A DNA stretch of 64,000 bases from Devosia enhydra. GTDB taxonomy: Bacteria; Pseudomonadota; Alphaproteobacteria; Rhizobiales; Devosiaceae. Positions 12,031 to 21,315 of this stretch are shown in pieces. The number at the start of each line of letters is the position of its first letter. Position 1 is the first letter of the stretch. The notes beneath the pieces were generated by a model. The model saw only the letters and a list, made by a program, of their open reading frames with translations. It did no database searches and was not told the origin of the DNA. The DNA is taken from NCBI RefSeq assembly GCF_900119845.1, contig NZ_FPKU01000001.1:839528-903527 (forward strand), in the 5' to 3' direction. The position numbers and the translations under genes are program-made.

Positions 12031-12054
12031 GTGACGCGGAGCGATCCGCGTCAC
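12031..12054 (+). other. GNRA-tetraloop hairpin between tsf and pyrH
   Basis: GTGACGCGGA (12031-12040), loop GCGA, TCCGCGTCAC (12045-12054): a perfect 10-bp stem closed by a GNRA tetraloop. No T-run follows. It could reduce read-through, mark an RNase site, or stabilise upstream mRNA. TTGACA at 12021-12026 resembles a -35 box, but no -10 box lies at the right distance. Confidence 0.6.
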
Positions 12055-12150
12055 CTCCTGGCGGAGGCTGCGCCTTCCCCGCCCCTTATGTCATAAAGGC
12101 TCGTGGTGCGGTCCATCTGCGCCCAGGGCAGCGGCTACACGAGGCATAGA

Positions 12151-12864
12151 ATGGGCTCCCCCGCCTATAAACGCATCTTGCTCAAGGTTTCCGGCGAGGT
12201 GCTCGCTGGCGACCAGTCCTTCGGCATCGAGCCGAAATTCCTGCACGCTATGGCCCGCCAGATCGCCGACGCGCAGCGCTCGGGCCTGCAGATCGCCATC
12301 GTCATCGGCGCCGGCAACATTTTCCGCGGCATGGCCGTGGCCGCCAAGGGCGCCGACCGGGTTACCGGCGACGTCATGGGCATGCTTGGCACGGTGATCA
12401 ATTCGCTGGCGCTCGGCGATGCCATCGAGCAGGCCGGCGTGCCGGTCAAGGTCTATACCTCCGTGCCCATGCCCACCGTGGCCGATACCTTCACGGCCCG
12501 CGATGCAACCGCGGCCCTGGCTGATGGTTATGTGGTCGTGTGTGCCGGAGGCACGGGAAACCCGTTCTTCACCACCGATACCGCTGCCGCTCTCAAGGCC
12601 ATCGAGCTGCGCTGCGACGTGCTGCTCAAGGGCACCAAGGTCGATGGCGTCTACAGCGCCGATCCGCGTACCGATCCGGCGGCCGAACGCTATGAGACGG
12701 TGAGCTATGAGGAAGTCATCGCCCGCAACCTGCAGGTGATGGATACGGCAGCCTTTGCCCTTGCCCGGGACAACGGCTTGCCCATACTAGTCTACGCTCT
12801 GGGCGACGCAGATGGCCTCATGGGCGTTCTGACCGGGCGTACAAGAAGCACGCGCGTAGGATAA
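12151..12864 (+). CDS. pyrH: UMP kinase
   Basis: 237 aa, amino-acid-kinase fold. [13 protein letters not shown] near residues 8-20 binds phosphates, [10 protein letters not shown] is the nucleotide-binding glycine loop, and [17 protein letters not shown] is the signature of bacterial UMP kinase. Phosphorylates UMP to UDP for RNA, lipid A and peptidoglycan precursors. Start at ATG 12151, preceded by GAGG at 12141-12144; the in-frame extension from 12103 has no support. Middle of the rpsB-tsf-pyrH-frr group. Confidence 0.97.
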   Translation: MGSPAYKRILLKVSGEVLAGDQSFGIEPKFLHAMARQIADAQRSGLQIAIVIGAGNIFRGMAVAAKGADRVTGDVMGMLGTVINSLALGDAIEQAGVPVKVYTSVPMPTVADTFTARDATAALADGYVVVCAGGTGNPFFTTDTAAALKAIELRCDVLLKGTKVDGVYSADPRTDPAAERYETVSYEEVIARNLQVMDTAAFALARDNGLPILVYALGDADGLMGVLTGRTRSTRVG

Positions 12865-12889
12865 CGCGCCCCAGACAAGGGAGACATCC

Positions 12890-13450
12890 GTGGCCCAGTC
12901 CTTCTCGGTCGACGAACTCAAGACCCGCATGCACAAGACGATCGCCTCGCTGCGCGACGAACTTGGCGGCCTGCGCACCGGCCGTGCCAGTGCCAGCCTG
13001 CTCGAGCCGGTCACCGTCGATGCCTATGGCTCCAAGATGCCGCTCAACCAGGTCGCCACCGTCAGCGTCCCCGAGCCGCGCATGCTGTCCGTGCAGGTAT
13101 GGGATCGCAGCATGGCCGGCGCCGTCGACAAGGCCATCCGCAATTCCGGCCTGGGCCTCAACCCCATGACCGAGGGCGCGGTGATTCGCGTGCCGCTTCC
13201 CGAGCTCAATGAAGAGCGCCGCCGTGAATTGAGCAAAGTTGCCCATAATTATGCCGAACAGGCCCGTGTGGCGGTGCGGCACATTCGCCGCGACGGCATG
13301 GACCTTCTCAAGAAGTTGGAGAAGGACGGCATTATGGGGCAGGATGAAGCGCGCGGGCTCGGCGACAAGGTCCAGAAGGTGACCGACGACGCCGTGTCCG
13401 AAATCGATGCCGTGGTGGCAGCGAAGGAACAGGAAATCATGCAGGTCTGA
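12890..13450 (+). CDS. frr: Ribosome recycling factor
   Basis: 186 aa, standard length. Conserved blocks [27 protein letters not shown] and [11 protein letters not shown]-like [14 protein letters not shown] are all present; VRHIRRDG near residue 128 is typical. Splits post-termination ribosomes with EF-G. GTG start with AAGGGAG (12877-12883) 6 bases upstream. Sits between pyrH and uppS, as in most Gram-negative bacteria. Confidence 0.98.
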   Translation: MAQSFSVDELKTRMHKTIASLRDELGGLRTGRASASLLEPVTVDAYGSKMPLNQVATVSVPEPRMLSVQVWDRSMAGAVDKAIRNSGLGLNPMTEGAVIRVPLPELNEERRRELSKVAHNYAEQARVAVRHIRRDGMDLLKKLEKDGIMGQDEARGLGDKVQKVTDDAVSEIDAVVAAKEQEIMQV

Positions 13451-13487
13451 CCTGCCATCCTTTCACGCGCCCCCCGGAGGGCTGCCG

Positions 13488-14249
13488 ATGTCCGTCGATC
13501 CCGCCATAAGTCCTCGCTCCGGCCACACCTCTGGCCTGAAGATTCCCGGCCATCTGGGGGTCATCATGGACGGCAACGGACGCTGGGCGACGGCGCGGGG
13601 CAAGCCGCGCACCGAGGGGCATGTGGCGGGCGTCCGGGCCCTCCGCCGGCTCGTCGAACTCTGCATCCGCTATGGCGTCGCGCACCTGACCGTCTTCAGC
13701 TTCTCCTCGGAGAACTGGAGCCGGCCGCACGAGGAAATCTCCTTCATTTTCGCGCTGTTGCGGCGTTTCGTTGCCACCGATCTCGAATCGCTGATGAGCA
13801 ACAACGTCAAGGTGCGCATCATCGGCCTGCGCGAGGGGCTCGATCCCTCCCTGTGCCGGTTGATCGACGATGTCGAGCGCCGCACCGCCGACAATACCGG
13901 GCTCAACCTCATCGTCGCCTTCAACTATGGCGGCAAGGCCGATATCGTTCAGGCCACCCGGCAGATCGCGGCTGAAGTGGCAGCGGGCCGGCTCGCGCCC
14001 TCCGCCATCACCGAAGACACCATCAATCGCGCTCTCTACACCTCGGGCATCCCCGACCCCGATGTCATCGTCCGCACCAGCGGCGAGCAGCGCGTTTCCA
14101 ATTTCCTGCTCTGGCAGGGCGCCTATGCGGAATTGATCTTCGTCGAGGAGAACTGGCCCGATTTCGACGAAAATTCCTTCCTGCGCGTACTCGAGGCCTA
14201 TTCGGCGCGGGATCGTCGCTTTGGCGGCGTCGGGACCTTCAAGCGGTGA
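13488..14249 (+). CDS. uppS: Undecaprenyl diphosphate synthase (di-trans,poly-cis)
   Basis: 253 aa cis-prenyltransferase making the C55 lipid carrier for peptidoglycan. HLGVIMDGNGRWA near residue 24 carries the catalytic Asp; FSFSSENWSRP and the C-terminal RTSGEQRVSNFLLWQ and YAELIF are the other signature motifs. CGGAGG at 13475-13480 lies 7 bases before the ATG, which excludes a longer in-frame start within frr. Ends in a GTGA overlap with cdsA. Confidence 0.97.
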   Translation: MSVDPAISPRSGHTSGLKIPGHLGVIMDGNGRWATARGKPRTEGHVAGVRALRRLVELCIRYGVAHLTVFSFSSENWSRPHEEISFIFALLRRFVATDLESLMSNNVKVRIIGLREGLDPSLCRLIDDVERRTADNTGLNLIVAFNYGGKADIVQATRQIAAEVAAGRLAPSAITEDTINRALYTSGIPDPDVIVRTSGEQRVSNFLLWQGAYAELIFVEENWPDFDENSFLRVLEAYSARDRRFGGVGTFKR

Positions 14250-15103
14250 GCGACACGCCACCCTCCGCCGATCAGGAACAGTCTGCCCGCCGGAGATGGG
14301 CCGATCTGGGGCCGCGTTTCGCCTCGGCCGCCGTGCTCGTTCCGCTCACCTGCCTCGCGCTCTATTTCGGCGGCTATTTCTTTGCGGCCGTCGTCGGCGC
14401 CGTTTTCGCCGGTGCCTATCGCGAATGGGAGCGCATGGTCACCCTGCAGCCGCTAACCCCGTTCGGCGGCGTGCTGATCGGGGCCGTGGCGCTTTCGGCA
14501 CTGGTGCAGCCGGCTTTCGGGCCATGGGCAGGGCTCGGGGTGTCCGCACTCGCGGCGCTTGCCGCGCTCGTCCGTGGCGGGCAGGCGGCGCCCTGGCGGG
14601 CCTTCGGCCTCGTCTTTTTCGGCCTCGTCATCGTCGCGCTGGTGATGCTGCGCGGGTCGGGCAGCGAAGGCATCGCCGCCGGGGTGTTCCTCGGCTCGGT
14701 CATCTGGCTCACCGATACCGGAGCCTTCTTCACCGGTCGGCAGGTCGGCGGCGAGCGGCTGGCGCCCGATATTTCCCCCTCCAAGACGTGGTCGGGTGCC
14801 ATTGGCGGGCTCGCCCTCGGGGTTACCGCGGGCATCATGCTCTGGATCGTGTTCACCGATTCCCCGCTATGGATCGGGATGCTGATCTCGGTCGTGCTCA
14901 GCATTCTGGGGCAGTCCGGCGATCTTGCCGAAAGCGCGCTTAAGCGCCGCTTCCGCGTCAAGGACAGCGGCGACATCATCCCCGGCCATGGCGGGCTGAT
15001 GGATCGGCTCGACAGCCTGACCTTCGGGGTGATCTTCCTCTGCATCGTCGGCGCGATGCATGCCGGCACCGATGCGGTCGCGCGTGGATTGCTCTTCTGG
15101 TAG
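14246..15103 (+). CDS. cdsA: Phosphatidate cytidylyltransferase (CDP-diacylglycerol synthase)
   Basis: 285 aa integral membrane enzyme making CDP-diacylglycerol, the branch point of phospholipid synthesis. Several hydrophobic segments, with the family signature near the C-terminus: SALKRRFRVKDSG followed by IPGHGGLMDRLDS. GTG start overlapping the uppS stop by 4 bases. No dxr gene follows, although one is often found between cdsA and rseP. Confidence 0.95.
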   Translation: MSDTPPSADQEQSARRRWADLGPRFASAAVLVPLTCLALYFGGYFFAAVVGAVFAGAYREWERMVTLQPLTPFGGVLIGAVALSALVQPAFGPWAGLGVSALAALAALVRGGQAAPWRAFGLVFFGLVIVALVMLRGSGSEGIAAGVFLGSVIWLTDTGAFFTGRQVGGERLAPDISPSKTWSGAIGGLALGVTAGIMLWIVFTDSPLWIGMLISVVLSILGQSGDLAESALKRRFRVKDSGDIIPGHGGLMDRLDSLTFGVIFLCIVGAMHAGTDAVARGLLFW

Positions 15104-15208
15104 GCTGCGGCAGCACGGCGCTTGCGCCCGGGGCTGTTCAACCGCAATCTTGACGCAAAGCCGGTCAACAAGTCCGGCGCCGCGGGGCTCCCGCGCGTTT
15201 CCGGACGT

Positions 15209-16357
15209 ATGGAGATCGAACTGTTCGAACCGTCCCTGCAGCTGCTTTACGCCATCCCGGCCTTTCTCCTGGTCCTGACCATTATCGTGTTCGTGCACGA
15301 GATGGGGCATTATCTCGTTGCCCGCTGGAACGGCATCGCCATCCAGGCTTTCTCGATCGGTTTTGGCCCGGAAGTGATCGGCTTTACCGATCGGCGGGGC
15401 ACGCGGTGGAAGCTCTCGGCCATTCCGCTCGGCGGCTATGTCCGCTTCGTTGGCGACATGAATCCGGCTGGCGTGCCGGACCATGAGGCGATCGCGGCCG
15501 CCGATCCGGAACTGGCGCGCAGCCTGTTTGTCAACAAATCCGTATGGCGCCGCATGGCCGTGGTGCTTGCCGGTCCGGTCGCCAATCTCATCTTCACTTT
15601 CCTCGTGCTCTACGCGCTTCTGCTCGGCTATGGCCGCTACACGCTGCCTCCCGTCATCGACGAGGTGATGGCCGGCTCCGTCGCGGCGGAGGCAGGTCTT
15701 GCGCCGGGCGATCGCATCGTTGCCGTCGACGGATACCGCGTCAGCGGGTTCGAGGATTTCCAGCGGCTGGTCGCGACCGCGCCCGAGCGCCAGGTCACCG
15801 TCGAGCTCGAGCGGGCAGGGGCTCCGCTCACCCTCGCCATGACGCCTGCGGCCACCGAGATCACCGACCGCTTCGGCAACACCCATCGCGTCGGCCGCAT
15901 CGGGGTCACGCGCAATGTCGAGGATACCGACGTCACGCTCTATCATCCGGGGCCGGTCGAGGCCGTGTCCCTGACGCTTGAGGAAATGCGCTTCATCGTG
16001 CAGCGCACCGGCGAGTTCCTGGGCGACTTCTTCGTCGGGCGCGGCGATATCGAACAAATCGGCGGGCCGGTAAAGGTCGCGCGGGTCTCGGGCGAGGTGG
16101 CGACAATGGGGGTCATCGCGCTCATCAACCTCATGGCGCTGCTGTCGCTCAATATCGGCATTTTCAACCTGCTGCCCATTCCCATGCTCGATGGCGGGCA
16201 CCTGGCCTACTACGCCTATGAGGCGGTCCGCGGCAAACCCATGAGCCAGAAGCTGCAGGAGCTGGGCTTTCGGTTCGGCTTTGCCATCGTGGTTTCGCTG
16301 ATGGTTTTCACCCTCTTTAACGACACCATCCTCGAAGCCCTGCGGCGCTGGTCTTAA
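15209..16357 (+). CDS. rseP: Site-2 (RIP) zinc metalloprotease RseP
   Basis: 382 aa membrane protease. HEMGH near residue 31 in the first membrane helix gives the HExxH zinc site, and NLLPIPMLDGGH near residue 325 supplies the third ligand (LDG motif). One PDZ domain (SVAAEAGLAPGDRIVAVDG) lies between, as usual in the shorter alphaproteobacterial form. In relatives it cleaves membrane anti-sigma factors and remnant signal peptides. Start MEIELFEP chosen because it places the first helix at the usual distance; a TTG 87 bases upstream is the only longer alternative, and neither has a clear ribosome site. Confidence 0.93.
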   Translation: MEIELFEPSLQLLYAIPAFLLVLTIIVFVHEMGHYLVARWNGIAIQAFSIGFGPEVIGFTDRRGTRWKLSAIPLGGYVRFVGDMNPAGVPDHEAIAAADPELARSLFVNKSVWRRMAVVLAGPVANLIFTFLVLYALLLGYGRYTLPPVIDEVMAGSVAAEAGLAPGDRIVAVDGYRVSGFEDFQRLVATAPERQVTVELERAGAPLTLAMTPAATEITDRFGNTHRVGRIGVTRNVEDTDVTLYHPGPVEAVSLTLEEMRFIVQRTGEFLGDFFVGRGDIEQIGGPVKVARVSGEVATMGVIALINLMALLSLNIGIFNLLPIPMLDGGHLAYYAYEAVRGKPMSQKLQELGFRFGFAIVVSLMVFTLFNDTILEALRRWS

Positions 16358-16540
16358 CCCTATGTTTACCCAGCTTTTCCGGGTGTTGCCGGAATGCACG
16401 GCCACCAATCTTTTGGTAACCGCGTCGCCTGATGGCGCTTGCCCGTGGTTAAAATACCGGTAAAACCTAAAGCTGGAGTTGGCTGGGAAAGCGCTGTGCA
16501 TGGCGATTCTCCCGGCAGTGGTCGCAAAGGCAATATTACG

Positions 16541-18871
16541 ATGATCGATCCCAAGAAGCTGATGTGCGGTGCCCTCCTGGCTCCCGCCCTCATGATTGGC
16601 GCGACGCTCACCGGGGTGGGCGGCCCGCTTATCGGGGTCGAGGCAGCGCAGGCGCAGACGGTCAGTCGCATCAGCGTCAGCGGAAACAGCCGGGTCGACT
16701 CTGCCACTGTGATTTCCTACCTCTCGATCCGGCAGGGTGATCAGGCGAGCCGGGCGGCGATCGATGCCTCCATCGCCTCGCTCTATGCCACCGGGCTCTT
16801 CAGCTCGGTGACCGTGGGCGTGTCGGGCTCGACGCTCAATGTGCGCGTCGTCGAGAACCCGATCGTCGCTTCGGTCCTGTTCGAGGGCAATCGCCGCTTC
16901 CCCGATGCCGAGCTGCTCTCGATGGTCGATGTCGCCACGCGCGGCAGCGTCAGCCCCGAGCGCCTGAATGCCGATACCGAGTCCATCAGGCTCGCCTATC
17001 AGCGCGCCGGCTTTTCCAATGTCAGCGTCACCACGCGGCAGGAAGTAACCGATACCGGTCGCCAGCGCATTGTCTTCGTGATCAACGAGGGTGATCGCAC
17101 CGGCATCAGCGCCATCAATTTCACCGGCAACAATTCCATCGATGCGGGCACCCTCAAGGGAATCATCCGCACCAAGGAATCGCACCTGTTGTCGTGGCTC
17201 TTCAAGGATGACGAGTACAGCGCCGACAAGCTGATGCTCGACCGTGAGCTCATCCGCCAGTACTACGCCAATCGCGGTTTCCCCGATGCGCAGGTGACGT
17301 CGGCCGTCGCCGAATACGACGCCAGCCGCAACGGCTATTTCATCAACTTCACCGTGGTCGAAGGCGACCGCTACCGCTTCGGCAATATCGGTGTCGAAAC
17401 CAGCATTCCCGGCCTCGATGCCAACCGCCTCACCGGTGCCATCCGTACCCGTGAGGGTGGTCGGTATTCGCTCGCCGAGCTGCAGCGGTCTGCCGAGGAT
17501 CTCGCCTTCGAGGCGACCGGGCAGGGCTATGCCTTCGCCGACGTGCGCCCGCGCCTCGATCGCGACATCGCCACCGGCACGTTCAACGTCACTTATCTCG
17601 TCGATGAGGGTGCGCGCATCTATGTCGAGCGCATCAACATCACCGGCAACCTCAAGACCCGCGACTACGTGATCCGTCGCGAGCTCGAGTTCGGTGAAGG
17701 CGACCCCTTCAACCGTTCCATCGTGCAGCGTGGCCGCACCGCCATCGAGCGTCTGGGCTTCTTCTCCAAGGTCGCCGTTTCGACCGCGCCGGGCAGCTCG
17801 CCTGATCGCGTCGTGATCAATGTCGATGTTGAAGAGCAGTCCACCGGCGATTACGGCATCTCGGCCGGCTACTCGACCGATGACGGTATCCTGGGCGAAG
17901 TGTCGGTCACCGAGCGCAACTTCCTCGGTCGCGGCCAGTATCTGCGCGCCTCGGTCGGCGCCACCGGTTCGGGCCAGACCTACGAGTTCTCCTTCACTGA
18001 GCCCCGCTTCATGGGTCTCAAGGTGTCCTCGGGCATCGACGTCTATCACCGCAATTCCGATGAGTCGGATTCCAACCGCTATGGCAGCACCTCCACGGGC
18101 GGCCAGCTGCGGCTCGGCCTGCCGGTGACGCGTGATCTGTCGCTGACCGGTCTGGTCGGCGTCGAAACCCGCAAGATCACCGATCTCGAAGCCCCCTTCA
18201 CCTATCTTCTGGGTGGCGATGGCTCGACCGGTATCGAGGCGGACTTCAACAAGGCCTGGGTTGGTTACAGCCTCGTCTATAACGGGCTCGACGATCCCAA
18301 GAAGCCGCGCGAGGGTCTCTACGCCACCTTCTCGCAGCAATATGTCGGCTGGGATCACAACTACCTCAAGACCGAGGCGCGGGCCCGCTACTTCATGCCC
18401 GTTCTCGATGACAGCGGCATCGTGGCCAGCGTCCGCGGTCAGGCCGGTATCATCAACGCGCTCGGTGACGAGGCCGTCAGCCCGTTCGAGACCTTCCGTC
18501 CCGGCGCAACGCTGGTGCGGGGTTTCGAGGGTCGTGGCCTTGGCCCGCGTCATGCCGTGTCCGAGGAAATCCTCGGCGTCACCAGCTATGCCGGCATCTC
18601 CGCCGAAGTCGAATTCCCGATCCCGATGCTGCCCGACAATTTCGGCGTCAGCGGCGCGGTCTGGGCCGACGCGGCCTGGATTGACGGTGCGGGTGGCGAC
18701 TTCCCGGTTCTCGCCGGCAGCATCGACGATCCGCTGAAGGCCTCGGTCGGCGCCTCGATCATCTGGGACTCGCCCTTTGGCCCGCTGCGCGGCGATTTCG
18801 CCTATGTCCTCAACAAGGCGACGCTCGACAAGAGCCAGGTGTTCCAGCTCACCATGCAGAGCCTGCTCTGA
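16541..18871 (+). CDS. bamA: Outer membrane protein assembly factor BamA
   Basis: 776 aa. Signal peptide of about 39 residues ends EAAQAQ. Five POTRA repeats follow to about residue 350 (for example VSRISVSGNSRVD and VERINITGNLKTRDYVIRRE), then the 16-strand barrel with the lid-lock-like LVRGFEGRGLGPR. Catalyses insertion of beta-barrel proteins. AAAGG about 10 bases before the ATG; a longer in-frame start exists but would bury the signal peptide. The C-terminus is VFQLTMQSLL, without the terminal aromatic usually found in the beta-signal. The 183-bp gap after rseP probably holds its own promoter; none was read with confidence. Confidence 0.96.
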   Translation: MIDPKKLMCGALLAPALMIGATLTGVGGPLIGVEAAQAQTVSRISVSGNSRVDSATVISYLSIRQGDQASRAAIDASIASLYATGLFSSVTVGVSGSTLNVRVVENPIVASVLFEGNRRFPDAELLSMVDVATRGSVSPERLNADTESIRLAYQRAGFSNVSVTTRQEVTDTGRQRIVFVINEGDRTGISAINFTGNNSIDAGTLKGIIRTKESHLLSWLFKDDEYSADKLMLDRELIRQYYANRGFPDAQVTSAVAEYDASRNGYFINFTVVEGDRYRFGNIGVETSIPGLDANRLTGAIRTREGGRYSLAELQRSAEDLAFEATGQGYAFADVRPRLDRDIATGTFNVTYLVDEGARIYVERINITGNLKTRDYVIRRELEFGEGDPFNRSIVQRGRTAIERLGFFSKVAVSTAPGSSPDRVVINVDVEEQSTGDYGISAGYSTDDGILGEVSVTERNFLGRGQYLRASVGATGSGQTYEFSFTEPRFMGLKVSSGIDVYHRNSDESDSNRYGSTSTGGQLRLGLPVTRDLSLTGLVGVETRKITDLEAPFTYLLGGDGSTGIEADFNKAWVGYSLVYNGLDDPKKPREGLYATFSQQYVGWDHNYLKTEARARYFMPVLDDSGIVASVRGQAGIINALGDEAVSPFETFRPGATLVRGFEGRGLGPRHAVSEEILGVTSYAGISAEVEFPIPMLPDNFGVSGAVWADAAWIDGAGGDFPVLAGSIDDPLKASVGASIIWDSPFGPLRGDFAYVLNKATLDKSQVFQLTMQSLL

Positions 18872-18892
18872 TCGCTGGGCAATTGCGAAACG

Positions 18893-18924
18893 GCCCCGTT
18901 CCTTTGGGAGCGGGGCTTTTTCTT
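18893..18924 (+). terminator. Rho-independent terminator after bamA
   Basis: GCCCCGTTCC (18893-18902), loop TTTG, GGAGCGGGGC (18907-18916), followed by TTTTTCTTT. Ten base pairs including one G-U. This breaks the otherwise continuous frr-to-lpxB run, so lpxD either has its own promoter in the remaining 97 bp or depends on read-through. Confidence 0.9.
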
Positions 18925-19021
18925 TGCCCGGGCGTCTTTCGTCCAAGCAATGCTTGCGGCCCGGGCGGGCGCATGAGACAGTCCGCCCCAGTTCTTCCCG
19001 ATCGTCTCCAGCATTCTCCAC

Positions 19022-20044
19022 ATGGTCGATATTCGTTTTCATCACACCGCCGGCCCCCTCGCTCTGGCGGACCTGATGGCGGACGTCGGCTATGTCAGCG
19101 ATCGGCGCCTCCCGCAGCTTGAGGTCGCGGGCGCCGCCGAGCTCGACGAGGCCGATGCGCAAACCATCGTGCTCGCAGCCGGCAAGCCCTATCGCGATGG
19201 CCTGCGCCACACGCGCGCCGGCGTCGCAATAGTCTCGCCCGAGCTCTCCGTTGATGTGCCCGAGGGCACATTCGCCATCGTCGATACCAGGCCCCATCTG
19301 CTGTTTTCCGCCATTCTCGAGCGGCTCTATCCCGGCAATACCCGCGCCGTGCAGCTACGCGCGCTCAATCCGGGCGCCGAAGGCGAGATCATCATCGAGC
19401 GCGGCGTGTCGATCGGCGCCAATGTGGTCATCGGGGCAGGGGCCGAGATCGGGCGCGGCACCATCATCGGGGCCAACACGGTCATCGGAGCCGGTGTAGC
19501 CATCGGGCGCGACTGCGTCATCGGAGCCAACTGCACCATAGAATGCGCCTATCTTGGCAATGGCGTCGTGCTCCAGTCCGGCGTCCGCATCGGTCAGGAG
19601 GGCTTCGGCTGGCTCGACCATGGCCGGGGCAACCGCAAGATCCCGCAACTGGGTCGCGTCATCATCCAGGATCGCGTCGAGATCGGTGCCAATTCCACGG
19701 TAGATCGCGGCGCCCTGGGCGATACCGTGATCGGGGATGGCACCAAGATCGATAATCTCGTCCAGGTCGGCCACAATTGCCGTATCGGGCGGCTGTGCCT
19801 GATCGCTGCCAAGGCGGGCCTTGCCGGCGGCTCCATTCTGGGCGATGGCGTTCTGCTCGGTGGTGGTGCCGGTCTGGCCGGCCACCTCACCATCGGCAGC
19901 GGTTCGATCGTCTATGCAGGGGCCGGGGTCACAAAGAGCTGGCCCGAAGGTTCGAAGATCATCGGCGCCCCGGCGCGCGAGATTCGTGAATTTTGGAAAG
20001 AGGCGGCCACCATCCGTCGCCTGATGAAGGGAGAACGGCCGTGA
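19022..20044 (+). CDS. lpxD: UDP-3-O-(3-hydroxyacyl)glucosamine N-acyltransferase
   Basis: 340 aa. N-terminal uridine-binding domain, then a left-handed beta-helix of hexapeptide repeats (residues about 125-290, such as [20 protein letters not shown]). The catalytic His is in [11 protein letters not shown]. Adds the N-linked acyl chain, third step of lipid A synthesis. No clear ribosome site before the ATG. Stop overlaps fabZ as GTGA. Confidence 0.95.
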   Translation: MVDIRFHHTAGPLALADLMADVGYVSDRRLPQLEVAGAAELDEADAQTIVLAAGKPYRDGLRHTRAGVAIVSPELSVDVPEGTFAIVDTRPHLLFSAILERLYPGNTRAVQLRALNPGAEGEIIIERGVSIGANVVIGAGAEIGRGTIIGANTVIGAGVAIGRDCVIGANCTIECAYLGNGVVLQSGVRIGQEGFGWLDHGRGNRKIPQLGRVIIQDRVEIGANSTVDRGALGDTVIGDGTKIDNLVQVGHNCRIGRLCLIAAKAGLAGGSILGDGVLLGGGAGLAGHLTIGSGSIVYAGAGVTKSWPEGSKIIGAPAREIREFWKEAATIRRLMKGERP

Positions 20045-20502
20045 CCGATGGCGGGAAGGAACTGGGCAGGCTCGAGATCGACGACATCCTGAAATGCCTG
20101 CCGCATCGCTATCCTTTCCTGATGATCGATCGGATCATCGACATCGATGGCGATGACGCGGCCGTGGGTATCAAGAACGTCACCTATAACGAGCCGATCT
20201 TTCAGGGCCATTTTCCGGACAAGCCGGTGTTTCCCGGCGTCCTGATCATCGAAGCCATGGCGCAGACGGCGGGGGCCATCGTCATCGCCCATGATGCGGC
20301 CGACGGCACCAAGAACATCGTTTTGATGCTCACCATCGACAAGGCCAAGTTCCGCAAGCCGGCGGGACCCGGCGACCGGATCGAGTTCCACATCAAGAAG
20401 ATCCAGCGCCGCCGCACCGTCGGTCGCTACGAGGCGCGCGCCATCGTCGATGGCGTGCTGATCGCCGAGGCCGAGGTCGGCGCGATGATCGTGCCGCAAT
20501 GA
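20041..20502 (+). CDS. fabZ: 3-hydroxyacyl-ACP dehydratase
   Basis: 153 aa hot-dog fold enzyme of fatty acid elongation. [13 protein letters not shown], the catalytic His in [15 protein letters not shown] and the following catalytic Glu in IEAMAQTAG are all conserved. Start taken at GTG 20041, which overlaps the lpxD stop by 4 bases; an in-frame extension inside lpxD is not credible. Its place between lpxD and lpxA reflects competition for the same hydroxyacyl-ACP. Confidence 0.96.
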   Translation: MTDGGKELGRLEIDDILKCLPHRYPFLMIDRIIDIDGDDAAVGIKNVTYNEPIFQGHFPDKPVFPGVLIIEAMAQTAGAIVIAHDAADGTKNIVLMLTIDKAKFRKPAGPGDRIEFHIKKIQRRRTVGRYEARAIVDGVLIAEAEVGAMIVPQ

Positions 20503-21314
20503 TCGATCCCGGCGCGGTCATCCATCCCACCGCCATCGTTGCGCCGGGCGCCAGGATCGGCGCGGGCGCCGTCATCGGGCCCTATTGCATCGTGGGCGGC
20601 GGGGTCGGTCTCGGCGAAGGGGTCGAGCTCGTATCCCATGTGGTGGTCGACGGGTTTTCCGATATCGGGCCGGGCACCAAGATCTATCCCTTCACCTCCA
20701 TCGGCAAGCCGCCGCAAGATCTGAAATATGAGGGCGAGCCGAGCCGGCTCAGCATCGGCGCCCGCTGCGTCATTCGCGAGAATGTCACCATCAATCCCGG
20801 CACGCGCGGCGGCACCATGCTCACCAGCATCGGCGATGACTGCCTGCTGATGGCCTCCTCGCATGTGGCGCATGATTGCCAGGTCGGCAATCGCGTTGTG
20901 CTCGCCAATTATGTCGGGCTCGCCGGCCACGTCACCATCGGCGATCACGTCGCCTTTGGCGGCATGTGCGCGGTGCACCAGTTCGTCCGCATCGGCGCCC
21001 ATGCCTTCATCGGCGCGCAGAGCATGGTCGATGCCGATGTCATTCCCTATGGAATGGCGGTCGGCAACCGGGCCCGTCTTGCGGGCCTCAACCTTGTGGG
21101 CCTCAAGCGCCGCAAGTTCGAGCGCGAGGCCATTCATCGCCTGCGCGCCGCGTACCGGATGATCTTTTCGGCCGAAGGCACGCTGCGCGAGCGCGTCGAG
21201 GACGCGACCGGCCTTTTTGCCGATGATCCGCTGGTGCAGGATGTGCTGAGGTTCATCACCGCCGCTTCGGATCGGTCCATCTGCCTGCCCCGCAACGGGC
21301 GGGACGAAGACTGA
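20499..21314 (+). CDS. lpxA: UDP-N-acetylglucosamine O-acyltransferase
   Basis: 271 aa, first enzyme of lipid A synthesis. N-terminal beta-helix of hexapeptide repeats ([20 protein letters not shown] onward), catalytic His in [12 protein letters not shown], and the helical C-terminal domain with [14 protein letters not shown] overlap with fabZ. One base separates its stop from the lpxI start. Confidence 0.97.
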   Translation: MIDPGAVIHPTAIVAPGARIGAGAVIGPYCIVGGGVGLGEGVELVSHVVVDGFSDIGPGTKIYPFTSIGKPPQDLKYEGEPSRLSIGARCVIRENVTINPGTRGGTMLTSIGDDCLLMASSHVAHDCQVGNRVVLANYVGLAGHVTIGDHVAFGGMCAVHQFVRIGAHAFIGAQSMVDADVIPYGMAVGNRARLAGLNLVGLKRRKFEREAIHRLRAAYRMIFSAEGTLRERVEDATGLFADDPLVQDVLRFITAASDRSICLPRNGRDED

Positions 21315-21315
21315 G

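Noticed and set aside
12021-12049. Promoter for pyrH using TTGACA at 12021
   Set aside because: No acceptable -10 sequence lies 16-18 bases downstream; the site falls into the base of a hairpin.
14867-19297. Open frame of about 1480 codons on the minus strand across rseP, bamA and the start of lpxD
   Set aside because: Antisense to three well-defined genes and composed of low-complexity Asp/Gly/Ala/Arg-rich sequence; a codon-bias artefact.
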